Positions 33,484 through 42,603 are shown, counted from the stretch's first letter. The stretch: DNA of 64,000 nucleotides from Thiotrichaceae bacterium UBA973 (GCA_002292815.1 DBBX01000003.1:1-64000); one strand, 5' to 3'. Translations and numbers: made by a program. The notes: a model not told the origin generated them from the sequence alone.

Positions 33484-33771
33484 ATGCTAACTTTTGAAGA
33501 CTGCCTGGCTCTTTGCGATCTTACCGTAGATGAAATCGCAGCTATTGCAGAGCATGAACATCTGCCAGATATGGCAGCGCTTGGATATGGTGAATATTTG
33601 ATTCACGGCCCAGATGGAGAACAACACATCAAACGAATGATCGTTGAAGATATAGAAAACGCCAAAGCCAGTGGAAATCTGAAACATGCCGAGGAACTTG
33701 AGGCAATACTCAAAACATTTATTCTACATCATCCAAAATTACAGGTTTTACTAGAAGCAAGGACTAAATAG
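33484..33771 (+). CDS. Conserved hypothetical protein (95 aa)
   Basis: 95 aa soluble helical protein starting MLTFEDCLALCDLTVDEIAA and containing IAEHEHLPDMAALGYGEYLI. The pattern of a cysteine-bearing first helix and an IAEHEH motif is one I recall from many proteobacterial genomes as a hypothetical protein. A GGAG-type ribosome binding site (AGGAGACG at 33471-33478) supports the start. No function known. It lies between the NYN nuclease and a cytochrome gene. Confidence 0.7.
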   Translation: MLTFEDCLALCDLTVDEIAAIAEHEHLPDMAALGYGEYLIHGPDGEQHIKRMIVEDIENAKASGNLKHAEELEAILKTFILHHPKLQVLLEARTK

Positions 33772-33806
33772 TACTACTCTAGCTGTCTTTAACAGAGAAC
33801 GAAATT

Positions 33807-34289
33807 ATGACGTCATTAACCCGAGCATTACTCTTTTTCATTTTAATTTTCACTACATCAATCAGTAATGGTCAGGATGACAATAGTAATTCTGATAGGA
33901 ATGGTCCTATCGCTCATGCTGAAGCAAGCGAACGATTAACAATAATCATGCGTCGCTTGTTTTCAGTAGTGCATGAAGAACGCATTGAAGAAAATCTTGA
34001 TCTAACAAAGGCTGATCTGTCTGACCTATTAGAAGCAGTCGAAGAATTGATTTTTTACTCTGAATTAATGTCGGCAAAGGTTCCTGAATCAGAGTTAGAA
34101 GTACACGACCAGGTTATCTTTAGAGCCTTGGCAAGTCAGCTCTATGATGAATCATTGAATATTCAACAATTAACAAAGAATTATAATATTGATCATGCAG
34201 ATAGTACTAAAGATAATATCTTTTATGATGCAACTGAACGTTTGAACCAAACCTGCGCTGCTTGTCATCAATTGTTTAGAGATAAATAG
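33807..34289 (+). CDS. Cytochrome c'-like class II heme protein
   Basis: 160 aa with a signal peptide (cleavage near SNG-QDD) and a four-helix-bundle-type sequence. The single heme motif CAACH (150-154) lies at the C-terminus, as in class II cytochromes c' and c-556. The N-terminal helix has RLTIIMRRLFSVVHEERIEE. Periplasmic; such proteins bind NO or act as electron carriers, which cannot be told apart here. It is the last gene of the plus-strand group beginning at 32839. Confidence 0.8.
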   Translation: MTSLTRALLFFILIFTTSISNGQDDNSNSDRNGPIAHAEASERLTIIMRRLFSVVHEERIEENLDLTKADLSDLLEAVEELIFYSELMSAKVPESELEVHDQVIFRALASQLYDESLNIQQLTKNYNIDHADSTKDNIFYDATERLNQTCAACHQLFRDK

Positions 34290-34342
34290 TTAGTTACTCA
34301 AGAACCTACCCTTTCCAATATTCGATACTGATATAACTGGCT

Positions 34343-34678
34343 CTAGTCGCAAGGATAATTAGACGATAAAATTATTCCCGCAGCCATTTCTGCAGGTATA
34401 GACTGCAATTCTGATTGCGCCTTTAAACCAGCAACGATGATCTTTGCTAATAACTCTTCTGATTCATTACCGGTTAGACAGACACGTGGCATGGCAAGAT
34501 CTTTTCCATGATGACAATCACATGGTGTAACGTACCAAGAACACATCATGCCAGTTGAACCATGAAAACCGTTTGCTAACGAATCCTCACAAGCTGCGAG
34601 CAGGTCATTTGCTGATGGTGCAGCATAAATATCAGCGCATATCATGAATAAAAGGCCGAACCATATAAGCTTTTTCAT
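34343..34678 (-). CDS. Second secreted Rap1a/Tai-like protein (111 aa)
   Basis: A signal peptide (MKKLIWFGLLFMICADIYA, cleavage before APS) and a short Rap1a/Tai-like pattern: SANDLLAACEDSL, MMCSWYVTPCDCHHGK, then VCLTGNESEELLAKIIVAGL and a C-terminal NYPCD. Six cysteines suggest several disulfides, one end fixed by the final CD. It is shorter and more divergent than the protein at 31835. It may be an immunity protein or a different periplasmic chaperone-like protein. Convergent with the cytochrome gene. Confidence 0.55.
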   Translation of the reverse strand: MKKLIWFGLLFMICADIYAAPSANDLLAACEDSLANGFHGSTGMMCSWYVTPCDCHHGKDLAMPRVCLTGNESEELLAKIIVAGLKAQSELQSIPAEMAAGIILSSNYPCD

Positions 34679-34843
34679 ACATTTCTAACCCGCTCAGCTG
34701 CATTTAATTAAATCAAATTTGAAAAATTGATCTTAGATCTGCATAGTAGCGCTTTTTATCAATCTCAATAAGTCCTGATTATTCTGGCATTCTGCATTTT
34801 ATGGCCAGACTGGGTAGGCATTTAAACAATACTGGAGAAAGAC

Positions 34844-35326
34844 GTGCAGCTCACAAAAGACAAGGTCGCAAATATCAACTATACGCTGAAAGATAAAGAC
34901 AGCAACATTATGGACGAATCTACTGATGGTACTTTTACCTATCTGCATGGTGCAAAAAACCTCATTCCTGCGCTTGAAGATGCGTTAGAAGGGAAAGAGG
35001 CCGGTGATAAAGCCAATGTGGTTGTCGCCCCTGAAAATGCTTACGGTGAGCGTGATGAGCAAAAAATACAGCGTGTTCCCAGAAAAATGTTCCCGGTAGA
35101 TCAAGAACTAGAGGTAGGTATGCCATTTAGCTCTGCTACACCTGATGGAACAGCTGTAAATGTAGTTATTACCGCGATAGAAGAAACTGAAGTCGTCATC
35201 GACGGTAATCACCCTTTAGCTGGTGTGGAATTACATTTTGATATCGAAGTTATTGGTGTTAGAGATGCCTCTAAAGAAGAGCTCGAACACGGTCACGTTC
35301 ATGGTCCTGGTGGTCATCAGCACTGA
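34844..35326 (+). CDS. slyD: FKBP-type peptidyl-prolyl isomerase SlyD
   Basis: 160 aa. The FKBP-type domain is interrupted by the insert-in-flap chaperone domain (about 70-125), with the active segment TYLHGAKNLIPALEDALEGK, and VPRKMFP. The C-terminus HGHVHGPGGHQH is a short histidine-rich metal-binding tail. SlyD catalyses prolyl isomerisation, acts as a chaperone and delivers nickel in E. coli. The start is GTG with GGAG 7 bases upstream. The HopJ-family gene follows after 23 bases. Confidence 0.92.
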   Translation: MQLTKDKVANINYTLKDKDSNIMDESTDGTFTYLHGAKNLIPALEDALEGKEAGDKANVVVAPENAYGERDEQKIQRVPRKMFPVDQELEVGMPFSSATPDGTAVNVVITAIEETEVVIDGNHPLAGVELHFDIEVIGVRDASKEELEHGHVHGPGGHQH

Positions 35327-35349
35327 ACTCAATAGATCGGTAAACTATT

Positions 35350-35697
35350 ATGATGCTTCAGGACTTTCTGGATAAGTTGCATACAGATCCCGAGTCAATC
35401 GAGTTTGCTGAGACAATTGAGACTATTGAATCAAACTACGAATACACGCCAACAAATTTCACCAATGGAACTCAGCTTAATAAAGCCGGTGAAAATGAGG
35501 GTTCTTCTAAAATATTGGCCTTTGCATATATTAATAATCTGACCGTCACAGAAACATTAAATTGCTTTGGCCATTATTTTCGTGAAGATGTAATAGGTAA
35601 CCCAGCAGGTGATGATCATCAAAATATACGGCAATTTATTTTAGATGGCTTTGAAGGCGTGAAATTTGATGTTTTGCCATTACAATTTAAACCCTAA
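35350..35697 (+). CDS. HopJ family protein
   Basis: 115 aa with the HopJ type III effector family pattern: FAETIETIESNYEYTPTNFT, then FTNGTQLNKAGENEGSSKIL and LNCFGHYFREDVIGNPAGDDHQNIR. Despite the name, members are widespread in non-pathogens and soluble; no T3SS gene is near. It follows slyD and is likely co-transcribed. The function is unknown. Confidence 0.88.
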   Translation: MMLQDFLDKLHTDPESIEFAETIETIESNYEYTPTNFTNGTQLNKAGENEGSSKILAFAYINNLTVTETLNCFGHYFREDVIGNPAGDDHQNIRQFILDGFEGVKFDVLPLQFKP

Positions 35698-35725
35698 ATA
35701 GACTCATCGTTAAACTCAGCCATTA

Positions 35726-36922
35726 CTAAACAACCAATCCGGCGACATACCCCGAAGACCAGGCCCACTGAAAATTATATCCACCAAGATGTCCTGTAAC
35801 ATCGACTGCTTCACCAATAAAGTATAATCCTGATTGATTTTTAACCTCCATCGTCTGTGAAGATAAATAGTTTGTATCAACGCCACCCATCGTCACTTCT
35901 GCTGTTCGATAGCCTTCAGTTCCCGATGGTTTAATTTCCCAGGCCGACAATTTTTCTGCTATTTCTTTTAGTCTTTTATCAGAAAAATCCGTCATCAGTT
36001 TATAGTGTTCATTCGGCCAGAATAAACCTTGAAGCTCTATAACCAGTTTTTTTGCCAGATATTGTGACAAATAATTCCGTAATAATATTTTTGGACTGTG
36101 TTGCTTGGCTTTTATTAATAACGATCCAACATCTTCATTTGGCAATAAATTGATATGAATGCTTTCCCCGGGATTCCAGTAACTGGATAATTGCAAGGCT
36201 GCTGGCCCACTTATCCCCCGATGTGTAAATAGGATGCTTTCCTGAAATTCTTTATTGCCCGTTGATAAGACAACTTCTTGTGACACACCGCTTAATCGTT
36301 CGGAGACATCTTTAAAACTATCGCTAAAGGTAAATGGCACAAGCCCTGCCCGCGTCGGGATAAGCGGGATATTAAATTGCTTAGCCACGTTATAAGCAAA
36401 ATTACTTGCACCCATTTTTGGGATTGATAAACCACCCGAGGCAATGACCAGACTACTTGCCCTGAACTTACCAAGCTTAGTGTTCAAGATATAATGATTA
36501 TCCGCATTATGTTCAGGTGCGGTAATCGTTTTCACTTCACAGTGCGTCTTTATCACCACGCCAGCCTGTTCACATTCCTTAACAAGCATCGTCAGTATTT
36601 CTTTGGACGACCCTTTGCAAAATAATTGTCCATGCTTACGTTCTTCATAGGCTATGCCATGCTTCTCAACCAAACCTATGAAATCCCATTGCATGTAACG
36701 ACTTAGAGCAGACTTACAAAAGTGTAGGTTCCTGGACAGGAAACACTCAGGTTCAATATTCAAATTGGTGAAATTACATCGCCCACCACCAGACATCAGA
36801 ATTTTCTTGCCTATCTTATTACTGCTATCAAGAACAAGCACACTGCGACCACGTTGGCCCGCAGTAATAGCACAAAATTGACCTGACGCACCACCACCTA
36901 TAATAATGACATCAAAGATCAT
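35726..36922 (-). CDS. NAD(P)/FAD-dependent oxidoreductase, BaiN/YhiN family
   Basis: 398 aa HI0933-like flavoprotein: FAD-binding IIIGGGASGQFCAITAGQRG, the family motif GKKILMSGGGRCNFTN, VIASGGLSIPKMGAS and the C-terminal GLYFIGEAVDVTGHLGGYNFQWA. The family has a conserved insert domain. BaiN of gut bacteria reduces bile-acid alkenes, but the substrate of most members is unknown. Cytosolic. It is convergent with the HopJ gene and 26 bases downstream of the PpnP gene on the same strand. Confidence 0.92.
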   Translation of the reverse strand: MIFDVIIIGGGASGQFCAITAGQRGRSVLVLDSSNKIGKKILMSGGGRCNFTNLNIEPECFLSRNLHFCKSALSRYMQWDFIGLVEKHGIAYEERKHGQLFCKGSSKEILTMLVKECEQAGVVIKTHCEVKTITAPEHNADNHYILNTKLGKFRASSLVIASGGLSIPKMGASNFAYNVAKQFNIPLIPTRAGLVPFTFSDSFKDVSERLSGVSQEVVLSTGNKEFQESILFTHRGISGPAALQLSSYWNPGESIHINLLPNEDVGSLLIKAKQHSPKILLRNYLSQYLAKKLVIELQGLFWPNEHYKLMTDFSDKRLKEIAEKLSAWEIKPSGTEGYRTAEVTMGGVDTNYLSSQTMEVKNQSGLYFIGEAVDVTGHLGGYNFQWAWSSGYVAGLVV

Positions 36923-36948
36923 AAATTAAGCTGTATGACTGTTCAGGT

Positions 36949-37275
36949 TTATAAAAATGAACAACAATAATCCACAATATCAAGCGCACGAATATCAAAT
37001 GACGAATTGCCAGACACATTGAATTCACCGTCTTGCTTGACTGTTTTCCAGTCATCATTTTCATCTAAACGATATTCAGCGACACCTGAGATTATCTTCA
37101 TATGTTCAGGGGCATCGGTATTAAAATGATATTCACCAGGTAGCAATATGCCGAGCGTCTTTTTTGAACCATCCGGGAAAAGAATGCTACGGCTAGTAAC
37201 CTTGCCATCAAAATAAATGTTTGCTTCAATCACGACAGAGACTTGATCAAATGTGCTCACTTTTAAATACTCCAA
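36949..37275 (-). CDS. ppnP: Pyrimidine/purine nucleoside phosphorylase PpnP
   Basis: 108 aa cupin-fold protein of the DUF1255/YaiE family: VIEANIYFDGKVTSRSI, GILLPGEYHFNTDAPEHMKI, ISGVAEYRLDENDDW and FNVSGNSSFDIRA. It splits nucleosides to base and ribose-1-phosphate with broad specificity. The N-terminal 15 residues are longer than in the 94-aa E. coli protein, so a later start cannot be excluded. Divergent from the ACC-deaminase-like gene with only 57 bases between, so a compact shared promoter. Confidence 0.88.
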   Translation of the reverse strand: MEYLKVSTFDQVSVVIEANIYFDGKVTSRSILFPDGSKKTLGILLPGEYHFNTDAPEHMKIISGVAEYRLDENDDWKTVKQDGEFNVSGNSSFDIRALDIVDYCCSFL

Positions 37276-37332
37276 TAGAAAATATAACGAACTGTATAAT
37301 ACCGTACACTTGAGTTTATTATTGTAATTTTA

Positions 37333-38241
37333 ATGCCCGATATAAAAGAAATAGAATCCGAGCTAGGTATCGATACAAAAGCAGCCATTATAGAACCGGT
37401 ACAACATCCTGATCTGGCTGAACATAAAATTCACCTGCATATTAAACGTGATGATCTATTACACCCGATCATATCTGGTAATAAATGGCGAAAACTTAAA
37501 TACTCACTGCTGCATGCGTTAAATAAAGAGCATCAACATCTTATTAGTATGGGGGGCGCTTATTCAAATCATCTACATGCCCTCGCCTATGTCGGACACA
37601 AACTAAAACTGAAAACCACAGGCCTAATCCGCGGAGAACAACCCAAAAAAGACAACCAGACTTTATCCGACCTGCGACAATGGGGAATGGAATTAGAATT
37701 TGTCAGTCGCGGTGCATTTCGAGAACTTAGAAAATACCGTAACTATGATTCTGAACCCGCTAAAAAATATGATGGGTTCTGGATTCCGGAAGGTGGCGCA
37801 AGTCATGAGGCATTACCTGGTGTTGGTGAAATTCTAAAAGAGATTGATATGGATTTTGATACGCTGACATTAGCCTGTGGCACGGGAACCACGCTAGCAG
37901 GAATAGCAAAGGCGCTTCCAGGCACTAAAAAAGTACTCGGCTTTTCCGCACTTAAAGGTGGCGGGTTTCTAGAGAAGGATATTAAAAAATTGTTACACAC
38001 GAAAGGCATGCCAAATTGGTCGGTTAACTTCGACTATCACTTTGGCGGTTTTGCTAAATCAACTGATGAATTGATTTCATTCATGAATGAATTTCAGTCA
38101 CACAACAACATACCACTGGAACCGTTATATAACGGCAAGATGTTATTTGGATTATTTGACCTGATTAAAAACAATAGATTTAAAAAAGGACATAATATCA
38201 TTGCTATACATACTGGCGGGCTGCAAGGGAACCGAGAATGA
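37333..38241 (+). CDS. PLP-dependent ACC deaminase/D-cysteine desulfhydrase family protein
   Basis: 302 aa. The N-terminal HIKRDDLLHPIISGNKWRKL contains the PLP lysine (NKWRK), followed by MGGAYSNHLHALAYVG, the PLP phosphate loop CGTGTTLAG and the C-terminal YNGKMLFGLFDL. The family comprises 1-aminocyclopropane-1-carboxylate deaminase and D-cysteine desulfhydrase; bacterial chromosomal members are most often D-cysteine desulfhydrases. The exact substrate cannot be told from the sequence. Confidence 0.87.
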   Translation: MPDIKEIESELGIDTKAAIIEPVQHPDLAEHKIHLHIKRDDLLHPIISGNKWRKLKYSLLHALNKEHQHLISMGGAYSNHLHALAYVGHKLKLKTTGLIRGEQPKKDNQTLSDLRQWGMELEFVSRGAFRELRKYRNYDSEPAKKYDGFWIPEGGASHEALPGVGEILKEIDMDFDTLTLACGTGTTLAGIAKALPGTKKVLGFSALKGGGFLEKDIKKLLHTKGMPNWSVNFDYHFGGFAKSTDELISFMNEFQSHNNIPLEPLYNGKMLFGLFDLIKNNRFKKGHNIIAIHTGGLQGNRE

Positions 38242-38310
38242 TTTACTTGTTATACCAACTTCAGATAACAGCATATGTTGAAACTAGCGGGATAGACTCC
38301 CATTATAAAA

Positions 38311-38979
38311 TTACCACGTCATATTTCTAATTCGTTCAGCTACAATTTCCAAAAGACCAAGCTCGGCTTCCTGCGCAGGTGGGTAATCAATTGATTCCAG
38401 GATATGCTGACGCTCGCGTTCAATTTTTTCATCTATCGAACGTGCGTCTGGCAAATAACCGGTCTCATTCCTCTCATTCAAAATCTCGGCACACAATCTT
38501 TCTTCCGTCTTATGTAAAAAATCATTTATGAAGGTATCAAAATTGTTTCCATGATCAGAACGCTTATTATAGTTTTCAATTATTGAGGCACGAAGCGCTA
38601 ATGCCTTTTCTATACCTTCATACATTTCGCCTTTGGTCAGGCTTTTTTTACTTAGGTAGTTATGAACCCCTGCCTTATGGACACGTTCAGCGATTTTATC
38701 ATTATCCATCCCGGTCAAAATGACAGTGGCCGGGAAGTATTCTGATTTCTTATATTTATTAAACCAGTCCAGTCCGGTTTCGTTTTTGCCTAAATAGTAG
38801 TCCAGGATTAATACATCGTATTTCTCCCAATCGAAATCCATTGGCGGATGTCCTTTTACGGGAAAATCGTATGTCTCTATATCCGCTTTGGGATACAAAC
38901 TACCTAAACGGATCATTAACGCTTTTCGATAATCAATATCATCATCAATGATTAAAATACGACGTATTTCTGTTTCCAT
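38311..38979 (-). CDS. Single-receiver response regulator with unknown C-terminal helical region
   Basis: Start set at the fourth codon of the longest frame (ATG at 38979) because AGGATGG lies 8 bases upstream. 222 aa. The receiver domain (about 5-122) has acidic pocket IIDDD, phosphoacceptor D60 in LILDYYLG, T89 and K111 in YLSKKSL. The C-terminal 100 residues are charged helices (HKTEERLCAEILNERNE) with no helix-turn-helix or enzymatic domain. So it probably acts by protein contact. No histidine kinase is adjacent. Confidence 0.8.
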   Translation of the reverse strand: METEIRRILIIDDDIDYRKALMIRLGSLYPKADIETYDFPVKGHPPMDFDWEKYDVLILDYYLGKNETGLDWFNKYKKSEYFPATVILTGMDNDKIAERVHKAGVHNYLSKKSLTKGEMYEGIEKALALRASIIENYNKRSDHGNNFDTFINDFLHKTEERLCAEILNERNETGYLPDARSIDEKIERERQHILESIDYPPAQEAELGLLEIVAERIRNMTW

Positions 38980-39073
38980 CTGGACCATCCTGATTAACTT
39001 TCTTGTATCAAGTTTATATTCTTATATTAGTAAACGTAACTCGATTAATCATTAAGAATTAATCTTTAATTTC

Positions 39074-39934
39074 TCATGTTGCATCATGACATACCTTCAA
39101 CAAGTCATCACCGTGTCGACTTACCGTTTTCTCACCTAGTTTATCAATTTTTAATAATTCTGACTTATTCTCAGGTAACTGCTTTGCTATCTCTATAAGC
39201 GCATGATCAGCCAGGATCCATTTTCTGGGTCTGTTTCTTTTTCGAGCAGTTAACTCGCGCCAGGCGGCAAGTTTTTTAACGACAGCTAATTGTTTGCCTT
39301 TCATCCTTTTTGCGGCAAACATCTTCTTCCACATTAAGCCCGGATCGGGTTTATAGGTCTCGGCTTTAATCAGGTTTGCCAATTTTTGATTTAACGACGT
39401 TTGATCTTCAACCGTTTTTAATTTTTCAACAAACATTTCATAGACCTTCCCAAGATAGATGACATCATCCGCAGCGTATCTGAGCATATCTTCAGATAAG
39501 GGTCGTCTCTTCCAATCTGCGCGGGCATGACCTTTTTCGAGTTCTATGCTCAAAGCTTCCTTAACTAAATTTCCATAACCTATTCCTTGTGCATAACCCA
39601 ATAATGGCGCAGCAAGTTGTGTATCAAATAATGGTGCCGGGACTGCTTCTTCTATATTGAAAAATATTTCAAGATCTTGATGCGCAGAGTGTAATACTTT
39701 TGTGATTGAAGACTGATACAACAGCTCTAACAAGGGTGTTATATCTTGAATTTCGATAGGGTCTATGACTGCTGTGATATCACCATTGGATACCTGTACC
39801 AAACATAGCTCTGGATAATATGTGCTTACCCGTTCAAATTCAGTATCTACCGCTAACCATGTTGATGATACTAATTGTTCGCATAACAGTCTTAATGATT
39901 CTTCATCTTCTATGAAACTGAATACTTCAGACAT
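39074..39934 (-). CDS. rnd: Ribonuclease D, short form
   Basis: 286 aa. A DEDDy 3'-5' exonuclease domain with D30 and E32 (AVDTEFERV), D87 (SAHQDLEIF) and Y153/D157 (RYAADDVIY). A single HRDC domain (about 205-286) follows. E. coli RNase D has 375 residues and two C-terminal HRDC-type domains, so this version is shorter at the end. Expected role: trimming of tRNA 3' ends and other stable RNAs. 7 bases after the GDSL esterase gene. Confidence 0.92.
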   Translation of the reverse strand: MSEVFSFIEDEESLRLLCEQLVSSTWLAVDTEFERVSTYYPELCLVQVSNGDITAVIDPIEIQDITPLLELLYQSSITKVLHSAHQDLEIFFNIEEAVPAPLFDTQLAAPLLGYAQGIGYGNLVKEALSIELEKGHARADWKRRPLSEDMLRYAADDVIYLGKVYEMFVEKLKTVEDQTSLNQKLANLIKAETYKPDPGLMWKKMFAAKRMKGKQLAVVKKLAAWRELTARKRNRPRKWILADHALIEIAKQLPENKSELLKIDKLGEKTVSRHGDDLLKVCHDAT

Positions 39935-39941
39935 ATTATTG

Positions 39942-40550
39942 TTATATCGCTCCAGACTCTTTTAATATTAAACTGATAGTCTCAGCCATTACACGATAAC
40001 CATCCTTGTTGGGATGCACCGTATCTGACTTCAGTCCATTGTCACCTAGTACTTCCGGTATTAAATCCTCAATGAAAATAATTTCAGTTGTATCGGCGAT
40101 CTTTTTATAGACCTCAAAAGAAGATAAAAATAAACCAGGCTTTGGCACACCAAGCATAATAACAGGGATGTTTTTATCTTTGGCCAACTGGATCATATTA
40201 CGAATATTCGCTTCCATTTTATGGATATCTTTTTTACGTAATAGATCATTACCGCCATGACATAAGATTAATAATTGAGGTTTATATTGCTCTAATACAC
40301 CAGGCAATCGTCTTAATCCTGGCCCGGATTCTTCACCAGAAATGCCGGCATTAATAACCGTACGACCCGTTAACTCCTGCAATACTGTTGGATAACTTTC
40401 ACTCTCTTTTGCACCGTTGCCATGGGTAAGGCTGTCACCAAAGGCAAGAATGACTGCGTCACCGGGCAACCTGGATAGATCAGGAACATCATCAGCACAA
40501 GCACTAAGCAAGACAAATAATACTGTGCTTAATAAGAGATTAATTTTCAT
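39942..40550 (-). CDS. GDSL-family lipoprotein arylesterase, TesA-like
   Basis: 202 aa SGNH hydrolase. Lipoprotein signal peptide with lipobox LLSAC (C18), block I AFGDSLTHG (S40), block III HGGNDLLR (N101) and block V SDTVHPNKDG (Asp and His). Related to TesA, which has esterase, thioesterase and protease activities. The lipidation suggests membrane anchoring to the periplasmic face. It is immediately upstream of RNase D on the minus strand. Confidence 0.9.
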   Translation of the reverse strand: MKINLLLSTVLFVLLSACADDVPDLSRLPGDAVILAFGDSLTHGNGAKESESYPTVLQELTGRTVINAGISGEESGPGLRRLPGVLEQYKPQLLILCHGGNDLLRKKDIHKMEANIRNMIQLAKDKNIPVIMLGVPKPGLFLSSFEVYKKIADTTEIIFIEDLIPEVLGDNGLKSDTVHPNKDGYRVMAETISLILKESGAI

Positions 40551-40599
40551 TGCGATTATATTGAATTAAGCAGTTAAACCGAGAATTGATTAAACGAAA

Positions 40600-40839
40600 T
40601 CACTCTTCACTTTCTTCGCTTGATTCTAAATCATCATAAGCTTCGAGTTTTTTTCTATATGCCGTTATTTCTTTTTCAAAATAACTAAGCTGTGCTTTTA
40701 ATGATTCATTTTCATTCTTGAGTAGAGCAATCATTTCATTTGCCTCTTCAAGACTTGTCACTTCTGCCTTAGCAGTTGAAAAAGAAAGAATCAGCATAAA
40801 ACCAATAATAAAGACAGATAATTTATTTTTTATATTCAT
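40600..40839 (-). CDS. Small secreted coiled-coil protein (79 aa)
   Basis: A signal peptide (MNIKNKLSVFIIGFMLILSFS, cleavage at AKA-EVT) is followed by a 50-residue coiled coil (EEANEMIALLKNENESLKAQ, LSYFEKEITAYRKKLEAYDD) ending in acidic SSEESEE. It is unnamed; such proteins often act as small periplasmic adaptors. It is on the same strand as the GDSL gene with 49 bases between. Confidence 0.65.
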   Translation of the reverse strand: MNIKNKLSVFIIGFMLILSFSTAKAEVTSLEEANEMIALLKNENESLKAQLSYFEKEITAYRKKLEAYDDLESSEESEE

Positions 40840-40964
40840 TTTTATTACCCCCGGTTAAGAATATTTTTAGTTTATTTAAATACCAGAACAAACCTGACGT
40901 TGATATTACCTAAAGTACATCTTGTCTATTTTACTCATTCAGTTCAAATAAGATAATATATTAA

Positions 40965-41213
40965 TTAAATTGAGTTTTTTCGGTTTTTTTTGATACTAAT
41001 TGCAATACTGCTTATAGCACCACCACCCTGCTTCGCGTGCTTAATAAATTTCAGGTTAGGTAAACTCAATTCACTATCCAAAGCACGCATATCGTTTGAA
41101 ATAACTTTATGAGCCTTTGTCTCTGAGGTCATCGTGATGTCTTCTGTCGAGACTGATTTTATTTTATCTATAAAGGCACTATCTCGCTGAACATTAAAGA
41201 CAAAGGTAGCCAA
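40965..41213 (-). CDS. Doubtful small secreted protein (82 aa)
   Basis: The frame begins at TTG (41213) and contains MATFVFNVQRDSAFIDKIKS and a basic C-terminus (KKNRKNS). Upstream in the same frame the codons for STVCFLCLA read like a shortened signal peptide, but no ATG, GTG or ribosome binding site precedes it. It may be a decayed secreted protein or a start-codon sequencing problem. No family was recognised. Confidence 0.35.
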   Translation of the reverse strand: MATFVFNVQRDSAFIDKIKSVSTEDITMTSETKAHKVISNDMRALDSELSLPNLKFIKHAKQGGGAISSIAISIKKNRKNSI

Positions 41214-41251
41214 GCATAAAAAACAAACTGTTGATCAAATCACGATTGTAG

Positions 41252-41692
41252 TTAAATATCATCATTACGATTCTCCTGATATTTGAACCCTGCCAATGTT
41301 GCTTTCTTGATCTTATCTACCACACTATGTAATTCATGATCGCTATAAGCCTTGCCTGGCACAGTCCCCCATATCGGTGCTGGCCATGTCGCATCGTTAT
41401 GATAACGAACCACATGATGAATATGACATTGCGGGACGATATTGCCTAATGCCGCAATATTCATTTTATCACCATGAAACGACTGCATTAGAACCTCAGC
41501 GAGCAACGAAGACTCGCTTAATAATTGCTGTTGATCTGCTTCTGATAATTGATATATCTCGCTGATACCCTCACGATCCGGGACAAGGATGAACCAGGGA
41601 TAATTAGCGTCACGCATTAATAATAAATAACATAGGGAAAACCGACCAAGGATCAGACAATCTTTTAATAATTGTGGATGGATTTCAGCCAT
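41252..41692 (-). CDS. HIT-family nucleotide hydrolase
   Basis: Start set at codon 17 of the longest frame (ATG at 41692, MAEIHPQLLKDC) because it overlaps the SprT stop by 8 bases and the earlier residues do not fit. 146 aa. The HIT motif is CHIHHVVRYH, with NIVPQ just before. The family hydrolyses nucleoside phosphoramidates and dinucleoside polyphosphates. Translationally coupled with sprT. Confidence 0.82.
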   Translation of the reverse strand: MAEIHPQLLKDCLILGRFSLCYLLLMRDANYPWFILVPDREGISEIYQLSEADQQQLLSESSLLAEVLMQSFHGDKMNIAALGNIVPQCHIHHVVRYHNDATWPAPIWGTVPGKAYSDHELHSVVDKIKKATLAGFKYQENRNDDI

Positions 41693-42206
41693 GCTTAGCG
41701 ACCAGGATCTGCATACAGCGCCGACAATGATAGCGCACACCTTTTAATGCCCGATTGTGCCTGATTTTGGTTAACTCATAAGTGCGACAGGGACAGGCAT
41801 AAGCATATCGTTTGTACTGCCTGGTAGGGACACCATCCAGATCAAAACTACAGGTCACACTTGGGTCAGCATTAAACACCGCCATGACATCTCGCCATTC
41901 TTTTCCATGTGGCAACGTTTTTCTTAGGCCATGTAAAACATCAACGACGTAATGCGCCACTTCATGCGGCACCGTTGTCATTAGATTTTCAGTAAAATAC
42001 TTGGCAAATATATAGGGGTTATATCGAATCATGCGCTGGGTTTGCTTTACTTTATACATACCGGCAGCCCTGCCCTTCAAATCGAACAATACCGGGATGG
42101 GCTCGAATGAATATTCTAATGCGGTACTGGCTTGATAAATACAGGCCTCAGTCGCAGCAATGATCTGCTCTTGCTGCTCTGCCTGAATGGGTACGATATC
42201 TAACAT
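41685..42206 (-). CDS. sprT: SprT family zinc metalloprotease
   Basis: The start is placed at 42206 (MLDIVPIQAEQQ), 12 codons inside the longest frame, where family members begin. About 173 aa. Zinc motif TTVPHEVAHYVVDVLHG (HExxH) with the downstream GKEWRDVMAVFNADP. C-terminal zinc-ribbon cysteines CPC...YHCRRCMQ. Distant relatives of Spartan proteases; bacterial SprT is poorly characterised. It overlaps the HIT gene by 8 bases. Confidence 0.87.
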   Translation of the reverse strand: MLDIVPIQAEQQEQIIAATEACIYQASTALEYSFEPIPVLFDLKGRAAGMYKVKQTQRMIRYNPYIFAKYFTENLMTTVPHEVAHYVVDVLHGLRKTLPHGKEWRDVMAVFNADPSVTCSFDLDGVPTRQYKRYAYACPCRTYELTKIRHNRALKGVRYHCRRCMQILVAKHG

Positions 42207-42411
42207 TAGACGAACTCTGCCACATCGTAAGGGAAGCGGCAATCTCTTACCGTTTGCTACTACGCCACCATATTAAGAAGCTCTTCAAATAAGGCGCTTA
42301 AGGATAAGTGCAAAGATTTGTCAGGCTGCTATATCGTTTGCATTTACCAAGGAAAATTAATGGGCGTCTGATTGTCCAATTCAAAGCCTGACCAGTGCGG
42401 AAATAATATAA

Positions 42412-42603
42412 TTTCATGCTTTAAGCAATACTGCGTCCTCACAGGAAGAAAGTAGTATTTTTGCAGAAGATAGATTTAGCTTTGGCGATTTAATCGATAT
42501 AATAAATCCGCTTCAACATATCCCTGTTGTGAGTTCAATATATCGCAAGATTACTGGCGATACTATCGCATCCGCTATAAGGAGTAACGCTATCAAAGAC
42601 TAA
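42412..42603 (+). pseudogene. Truncated fragment of a conserved PLQHIPVV-motif protein
   Basis: The plus strand encodes FSFGDLIDIINPLQHIPVVS followed by SIYRKITGDTIA, a very well conserved block found in uncharacterised proteobacterial proteins (usually about 100-150 residues). No start codon is in frame (TAA at 42409). After the block the frame continues ten codons into DNA that belongs to the opposing gene fragment and stops at 42601-42603. So the gene is cut both ends and is a remnant. About 42570 is the breakpoint. Confidence 0.7.

Noticed and set aside
42190..42280. Possible tRNA upstream of sprT
   Set aside because: No T-loop motif, no cloverleaf and no CCA end.
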